Shown here one piece after another: positions 1 to 64,000 of a stretch of 64,000 nt of DNA (positions within the stretch are counted from its first letter, which is position 1; every line of letters starts with the position of its first letter). The DNA lies in contig RSEF01000002.1 of the NCBI GenBank assembly GCA_003993805.1, positions 99,715,808-99,779,807 of the forward strand, written 5' to 3'. This DNA comes from Himantopus leucocephalus. Its lineage: Eukaryota; Chordata; Aves; Charadriiformes; Recurvirostridae. The translations under genes were made by a program, and so were the position numbers. The notes below the pieces were generated by a model, which worked only from the letters and a program-made list of their open reading frames with translations, was not told the DNA's origin and did not search any database.

Positions 1-400
1 CATATATGTACTAATCAACAAAGTAGTACTGCTTTATGAGTTCCGCACCTAGAGCATAGCACTGTCAGCAAAAAATTCATTTACTGTACCCACTGCATCT
101 GTTGACAGATACTAGAGATAAACAAATATTTCATAATGGAGATAAGCCAGTGAAATGACTGCTCATAAAATTTCCATCTTGTAAGAATCCTGAAATATTT
201 TTACTCCACTGTTTATCAAAGAGCACATTAAACAGCATCTCCTAGAAATAAACACTGTTAAATCAGTGAGTCCTGTTAAGACCCAGCTAAGCAGATTTCA
301 GAACCACTGCTGTTATTATTAGTGAATCTTGGACTATCAGGAAAAGTTTAAACAGTAAAGGAGTTTTGAGTAGGTGATGCAGTATTACTGTGTCCTGCAC

Positions 401-829
401 GGGGGGAGAGGTGAGGAGGGTGAGGTAAGACACAGAGACAGTGCAAGGCTCTTTCTGGATCTTAATAAGAAAGGCTGGACAACAAATGGCTCAATAAGAT
501 AACTGCTTTAAAAAGATCCATAATAAGAACAGGAACATAAATAGTAAGTAAATCTTACATCCCTTCAGGTGCTGGTCACCCCACATTTATGCAGCATTAG
601 ACAGACCCTGGATAGATTTTCCCATGGCATGCTGTGCAGAGCAGATCCCATCCATTGAGAGAAAACTCTCTCTTTTGGGCATTCAAGCTATTATAAACTC
701 CTCTTATTATTCTGTCTTATTGAAGCAGTTACCTTATTAAGCCATCTGTTGTCAGACCTATATTACTGAGATCCAGAAAGAGCCCTGCACCAGCCCTCTC
801 TCTCCTACCTCACCCCCGCGCCCCCCCGG
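401..829. repeat. Long imperfect inverted repeat (hairpin-forming)
   Basis: The left arm is about 401-544. The right arm is about 688-829, reverse-complementary at roughly 75-80% by eye. Matching blocks include gggtgaggta, aggctctttctggatct versus its complement at 762-788, acaacaaatggctcaataag versus acaacagatggcttaataag, and gataactgctt versus ggtaactgctt. The spacer is about 143 bp. This may be a foldback/MITE-like DNA element or two repeat copies head-to-head. I see no open frame and no clear target duplication. Confidence 0.8.
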
Positions 830-3232
830 CCCCAGCCTTCCCCAGTACAGAGCATCCTCTTATCCTTAAACTCTGTGAGGGCTAAAAATGGGAGTAAAAC
901 AAAGTTATGACATATTGTTTCACCCTCACCTGACAAACAGTGAAATTAAACAGGGAACAAGATCCTTGGAGAGTTGGGAAGAACAGCCTAGGCAGTACAG
1001 CTGGAACAACAGAGAACTTACACCTGGCTGTGTGAATTCGTATTTCACCTTGACATTTGTCATAGCAGGACGTGAACCTCAATGGAAAATAATGGCCATG
1101 TGAATCCCCAATACATATGAGCAATGATGCCTTGTAAATATGAAAAACAGACCTCCGTGCAGCAATAAACTACGCAGAAAGGTGCAAAAGAGTGAGAAAA
1201 CAAACTTCCCAGTTCTTAAAAGCTCTTAAAAGGCTGCCAGCTTTGAAGATGTAGGAACAACAAGAAAATACTTCAGACGAGTACGAAGAAAAAATATATT
1301 GTACTCTAACATGAAAAGAACCCCCCGAATTATTTACATAAGACTTTACGGGATCTCTAGAAGATGACTTACAATAAGAAATTATTTTACAGAAAATTTA
1401 ACCAAAGTTTTCAGCCAATTTTAGGGTAATCATAACAAAGTAGTAATACATTTTGGTATTAGTTTGATTTGTAGGCTGTTTAATCATATGCGATGAATAA
1501 TGGTTGGTTGCACAAGAATGACTGCTAACATACCAGAATGACCAACCAATGTGATTCCCAAAGGCAGGAAGACTACTTGTTTCAGATTACCCTATGAAAT
1601 CATCACTATGTGCTCTCTCCCTGTCCGCCCTTCTGACTCCATTTTTCAGAATTACATGGGTACAAACACTGTTTTTATATTGACATCACTGGCAGGTTGG
1701 CTGGCAGCTTCCTGTGCAGAGCTTTGCCATGAGAGCAGGAGGCAAGTTCTGCTGCCAAGGAGAATCTTCTGCACAAGAAGGCTATTACAGTCACAAGCAG
1801 CTTCATAGAAAGATTTCCAGCCAATTACAGGCGGGAAGGAAATGTGTCTCTCAACCACAAAGCACCACTGTGGCCTTTCTAATTTTAGTGGCATTGCTAT
1901 GTGAACAAGCTTCACACCCTCCATTTCATCCCTCTGAGTCACGCAGCAAAGCAAGGATTCACAATTTGTTCCAGTTGGATGCAGCATGAAAGCCTGAATA
2001 AATGGATTTTATGTGAATGAATCATGAAGATTCAAGACATGAGATGCACACTCTTGCCTGCGCTCCCAGAGAGGCGGGCTAGGGGGCTATGCTACAACAT
2101 GCCTAGGCTTGGTGAGAGCAGCAGCTTCAGCCTTTTCTCGCCATTGACTTTGTGGGGAACCACACAGACAATCCTTTCAACATCTGCTCCAGCCAGTGCC
2201 TCTACCCGCTCTCTGCATCTGGCTGCATGGGGCAAGTACGGAGATGGTACCTGTCCAACAAGGGCCACAGACTAAATTGTTAATCAGCTATTTTGCTTTC
2301 TTCCAAGAAGCCCTCAGGGAGGACTTCATAGCAGGTGGTAAGATGATCCTGCCCCTTTTAACCTTTTTGCATTCCACATAAACCCAGGAAAAATAAACAC
2401 ATAATTATGGTCCACAGCTATACTATTAACTTAAACACGACCAGGACCTTTCTCTGGCACTGAGGTTAACTAGCATGAAGCAGCTCACATTGAGCTCTCC
2501 CAGCCTCTAAAACAGTACAGCTGCATGCAAACAGGCTTGTGGAAATGGCCCTTGGACCAAGCTAGTACCTGAAAGGTGCCCAGAGATTGCTGAGAAAATG
2601 CTGCTTGGTCAAGAGCAAATTCACACTAGGGATCATTCTAACAGTTTAACAGTGCAGATGATCACTTTCCAGTGTCTAGAAAAATTCCCTAGCACTGTTT
2701 AATTTATTAGTATTGACATAGCCATAAGTTTCTCGTTGATTCATTGCAAACTCAATTTTGTAAAGCAGCAAGCACATCTGGCCCTGGTCCAAGAAGGCAT
2801 TTAAATAAAAATGCCTTCTCCATTGAAAAAACTCACACCATTTAATACTATCCCTGCTCTTGGATGGAATGCCCAGACCAACCCCAAATCATTCTGAAGA
2901 CCAGCTGTTGCTGAGTAAATTCAGGAAATATTACTAGAACAAGGAGAACGCATAAGAAAAAAAAAAGCAGCTGAAACTTTATAGTTCATCACAGGTAAGG
3001 AAGATTTGGAGCTTCCCTAGCAACTCTCTTGTTTCAGCAATTTTAGCTTTCCAAGTTCACTGTTCTTACAGTCTAATTGAGCACTCACTACTGCTGGACT
3101 AGTCCAGAAGACTTCTTGAACACTGTCACTCTGCTCATGAGCCTCTGTGGATGTGCTGTGTGACCACCTTTGTCTTTTGCTTCAGTTCTGTCGTGGGCAC
3201 ATGGCATCTGACTGACAACTCTTCATGGAAAT

Positions 3233-3966
3233 TGTCCTGGTTTGAGGTAAAACAGAACCAATCTTCTGTTCATTAATTTTACTTTTCAGCTAAGCCTCTT
3301 CTAACTATGTGAACTCTGAAATAAACAGCGTTTTTGTAAGACTGTAGTCTGCTCCCAGAGTGATAAGACCTGATTGTTTATAACTTATGCCAAGGAATGG
3401 TATGCAGAGACGTTCTTGCTTATAATTATTGCTATAACACCCAAGGCCAGCTAACTTTGTTATATGCCCTGTTGGAAGGTGAGAAGCAGAAAAGCATAGA
3501 GGGGTTGCACCTGTGGGGAGGAGCAGACAGGACAGGTGACCCAAAACTGATCAACAGGGTATTCCATCCCATCTGCCTCATGCTCAGTATAAAAGCTGAG
3601 GGATCAAAGGCTCAGCCCTCTTTTCTTCAACGGCCGGCGTCCGAGAAGGACTCTGTTCATCTGCCTTTGATCCCGATACTGAATCCAGATCCGGAATCCA
3701 GTTCCTGTCCATCGCTGAGTTGAGTTTGGGACTTTCCCAGTGCCTGACAGTGACGTGATCCTGGGAGCTCGATATGGTTTTGTATATATTATATATATTT
3801 CATTATTTCCTTTTTATTATTTTATTAATATTTTCATTAAAATAGTTTAGTTTTTTTAAACTCATAAATAAGTCTCTTTCTCTCTCTTCCTTCTCTCCCT
3901 GAAGGGAGAGAGGTCAAAGAGCATCTGTCATATGTTTCAGTGGCCAGTACAGCCCAAACCATGACA
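3233..3966 (+). mobile_element. Solo LTR of avian endogenous retrovirus with 5-bp TSD
   Basis: The element starts TGTCCTGGTTTGAGG and ends AAACCATGACA (TG...CA, 734 bp). It is flanked on both sides by the identical 5-mer GAAAT (3228-3232 and 3967-3971). A TATA box (tataaaag) lies at 3588-3595, followed by a likely transcription start region, and A/T-rich sequence with attaaaatag lies near 3836. No gag, pol or env sequence adjoins it, so it is a solo LTR left by recombination between two LTRs. It is antisense to DNAH8. Confidence 0.9.
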
Positions 3967-4158
3967 GAAATGCAATCTCAAGCTGCTCCTGTCCCAGATC
4001 ACTGCAGATTTTTCATATAGACACTACATTGGTTTTGTATGGACTTTCTCAGAGTCTCAATATCATGATAAGTTTGTATTCATCGTTATTTGGGGAAACA
4101 TTATAAGACAGGCAAACACATACACAGGTTTTGCAGACTTCACCAATCTAAAAAAAGT

Positions 4159-4200
4159 ATACACATATACATATGTATACATATATACATATGTACACAT
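4159..4200. repeat. ATACAT/TA-rich simple repeat
   Basis: An imperfect run of acatatacatatgtatac units, self-complementary and cruciform-prone. Confidence 0.8.
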
Positions 4201-6774
4201 GCAAACAGATGCATGCAGAGTGACATTAATAAAATCTTGGCCTTTATTTCTTGCTATCACTGATCATTCTTTCGGATTAAAACAACCTCGATAGGCACAG
4301 AGATCATGCCTCTTATCTGCTTTTCACAGCCTCTACTAGCTACTGAAAGATTCTCCATTTTTTCCATTCATTTACATGTCCTGACTTCAACCTGTGTTCT
4401 TCGGTGATCTAATCCTCCACTTCACCCCCCAGGGTATATGCTTTCCTTCCACAGTTACTGTGGGCCTTGAATTCAGACTTGAATGCTTGTTTTTCTGCCC
4501 AGTGGGCGTTACCTTGACAAGGACAAGCTTATTTAAATGGATGACCATCAAATTTTGACACTCCTTGACTGTTACCTCTTCCTCAAGTGCAAGAGTTCCT
4601 CTTATTGCCTGCTGTGGTTTTTAGTTCAACACGGAGACAGGTGAAAGCAGAAAGGCAATAAAGTCTCATATTTAAAACTGAGTTTGACAGGAAGAATCCT
4701 CAATATCAAACAGAATTTATAAACTGTAGACAAACTCCCCTTGATCATCATAACAGCCTAAGGAGAATATAATTAAAATCACGGGAGACATCTCTAAGGG
4801 AAATTATACCCCTATACACAGTATTTTAAAAGGAGGCTAACAGAATCACACAAAATCACAGAAAAATCACACCTTCAGCAAAAGCCAGGGCTTCTTCATT
4901 CTGCTGTTACATTCTTCAACTAATGGATAAATAGCAGATGTTGTTTCAGAATTATCAGGTTAAGCCAGCAGGCTTGTTTACTAGGTAACAAGCTAGAGAG
5001 GAACAGCTCACGGTCGTTCTGAAGGTTTATAGGAAAGTAGCACACACATGGTGACCACAGTATAAGTAACTATGCAGCATTGTATTTGCAGGCAACATTT
5101 GGTTATACTTTCTGTGGTTGATTCTAACCAATGACCCTTAGGCTGCAGGCCACATATCTAAAGAACATAGGTGTACATTTCTAGGAATGACTTAATTTTT
5201 GCACACTATATTTACTAAAATATAAGTCACTATTAATTATTTTTCACAGGTTGTCCCATTTAAGATAAATGAGGGACTGAGTCTCAGTTAAGCTGCAATT
5301 TAAAAATGTATTGGATGGATTTTGCAGGTGTTGAAGGGGGTTTATCTCCTAGAACAGCAGTTAGGATAAAGCAGCTTGATTAATTCATTCAGTAAAACCA
5401 TTTTTAGCACTGGATGATTTAGCCTGTGCTACTACTTTACACAGTTTAATTGTACATTTATTTTCAATTATTTTCTTAGCATCACTCCAGTGCTTCCTGC
5501 AATATCTCCTGCATACTTTAAACACTTCCTCCCTCTGTCATCTTCAGTTTTAAAATATTTGTGACCGTTACTGTACCTGACAATAGGCACCACCTTGCCA
5601 AGAAATGCATGCTCAATTTTTTATCAGCTACAGTGTGACAAGAATGTAAATACTTGAATACAAAGTTAAATTTATGTGTAATCTTAAGTCATATATATTC
5701 AAATAAAAACTGCAAGAACACTTTTGCAGCTTTCAGAGTTGCATCTGCATCTAAAGCCACTATTTCTTTTAGGTCTTGCTCTCTTTTATAGCTCTCAATA
5801 GCCACATTTCAAATTCTATTGTCATTAGTGAACATCCCATTATTTGAAAAGGGAATTGCTACTTATATATCACAGAAATATAGTCTTCTCTATCAGTTAC
5901 TTGAATCAAAAATATCATGCTTTTAACGAATTTGAATCAGATCTGTCTAGATACACGAAAAGAATGAGTTTTGAATATATCATTGATACAGTGGCTTATA
6001 CAATAGGAGACTAAACATAAGTACAGTGGAAGCATAACCGATTGAATGTATTTCTTCAGAAAAGAGCCATAAAATCCCCTGTAGAAGTAATGATTATAAA
6101 TCACTGTATAAATATTCAAAGTCCTTTTTTTCAATATGCTCATAAATGAAACATTTCCAAGACAATAAAGCTATCTGTAGGAATGCAGACAATGGTAGCT
6201 GATCCATTTCTACTGTAGTTCAATGTTACAACAGAATTCTATGCCAGGAGACTACTTACTTTTTTATATATACACTCATACGTAGCAGTTTGACACTCCA
6301 AAGTTTTGGAGAGCTGAATTCCAGCTAAATTCATTAAAGAATACTTCTGTGCCAAGAACGGTCTCTCCTCTCCCAGACTCTGCTAAGACCACAATGAGTA
6401 TGCTCCTTCCCAGGCCAGTAGGACTGAGGAAAAGTTTTCTTGAAACCATAGTGTCTGCCACCAAGTCCAAGAGCAGAGACAGTATCGGGATCTCCCACTT
6501 GCAGATAGCCAGGCTCTATAAAGAACCTGTGTACTAAGGCTCCCATTGAAAGCTGACTGTGTTCACACAAGTAACAACTGTACCACAGGGTAGCTGTGTA
6601 AGGGGAAAAAATTACCAGGACATATTTAACCTCTATGTGCTTAACTTCACAACTGGATGTGAAGAAACAAGAATCTCTTGTAACTGGTGATCTTTTTTAG
6701 CCAAAATAACACAACATTTTTTCCACTCAACTACAGCCATCCCTTAGAAAAATAAAATAAGTAATATGAAATAC

Positions 6775-63987
<57,213 letters not shown>

Positions 63988-64000
63988 CTGTAAAAACAAA

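Larger units (their letters stand above)
1..6774 (-). other. DNAH8: Intron downstream of exon AD (continues beyond window)
   Basis: At least 6.8 kb, with no exon matching CC2, AAA5 or AAA6. It holds the inverted repeat (401-829), the solo LTR (3233-3966) and a TA/CA-rich tract (4159-4200). The rest (860-3230 and 4210-6774) shows nothing I can classify. I cannot exclude a very short exon. Confidence 0.55.

Noticed and set aside
1652..1989. Open frames on both strands of 91-111 codons
   Set aside because: No homology I recognise, and the strands mirror each other. The next DNAH8 exon (return coiled coil) would look quite different.
4438..4630. Minus-strand open stretch starting QAIRGTLALEEE beside an AG and two GTAAC sites
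   Set aside because: It looked briefly like the missing coiled-coil exon, but the residues do not match the family's CC2 and no splice combination keeps frame with exon AD.

Overview
The window is a piece of a vertebrate nuclear genome, almost certainly a bird. It holds one spliced gene, many degraded CR1 retrotransposon copies in both orientations (the dominant avian LINE), and LTRs of avian endogenous-retrovirus type. It comes from a draft assembly: three gaps of exactly 100 N lie at 17334-17433, 44702-44801 and 56896-56995, and three single N sit at 19027, 19219 and 44935.

The only gene I can support is an axonemal dynein heavy chain on the minus strand, which I assign to DNAH8 (outer-arm gamma-type heavy chain; closest paralogue DNAH5). 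Thirty consecutive coding exons run from 63987 down to 6775. All have GT donors and AG acceptors on the minus strand, and phases match at all 29 internal junctions. The joined reading frame is 6,211 nt, about 2,070 residues, with no stop or frameshift. It covers the end of the stem and the linker (exons A-K, 63987-48381), AAA1 (about 48.4-31.9 kb), AAA2 (30.9-22.3 kb), AAA3 (22.3-14.6 kb), AAA4 (13.8-11.2 kb), the first stalk coiled coil (10.2-10.5 kb) and the microtubule-binding domain up to the start of the return coiled coil (9.9-6.8 kb). The N-terminal stem lies beyond the right edge. AAA5, AAA6 and the C-terminal domain lie beyond the left edge. I saw no promoter, first exon or poly(A) site of the gene, and no second cellular gene.

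The rest is intron. Region by region: 1-6774 holds a long imperfect inverted repeat (401-829) and a solo LTR with a perfect 5-bp target duplication (3233-3966). 17.7-21.6 kb holds a sense-strand LTR of a second family. 22.7-27.8 kb is AT-rich with one faint old CR1. The 7.7-kb intron 32.05-39.8 kb is a CR1/LTR graveyard. 40-45.6 kb holds two CR1 3' ends, one cut by a gap. 53.1-55.5 kb holds an ancient CR1. 55.97-58.7 kb holds a young-looking but internally deleted CR1 with endonuclease sequence.

I found no CRISPR array, tRNA, rRNA or operon, and nothing I would call a new biological system. The points most worth a second look are the inverted repeat, the solo LTR, the duplicated sequence at each single N (probably assembly artefacts), and the intact frame of a fast-evolving dynein gene.
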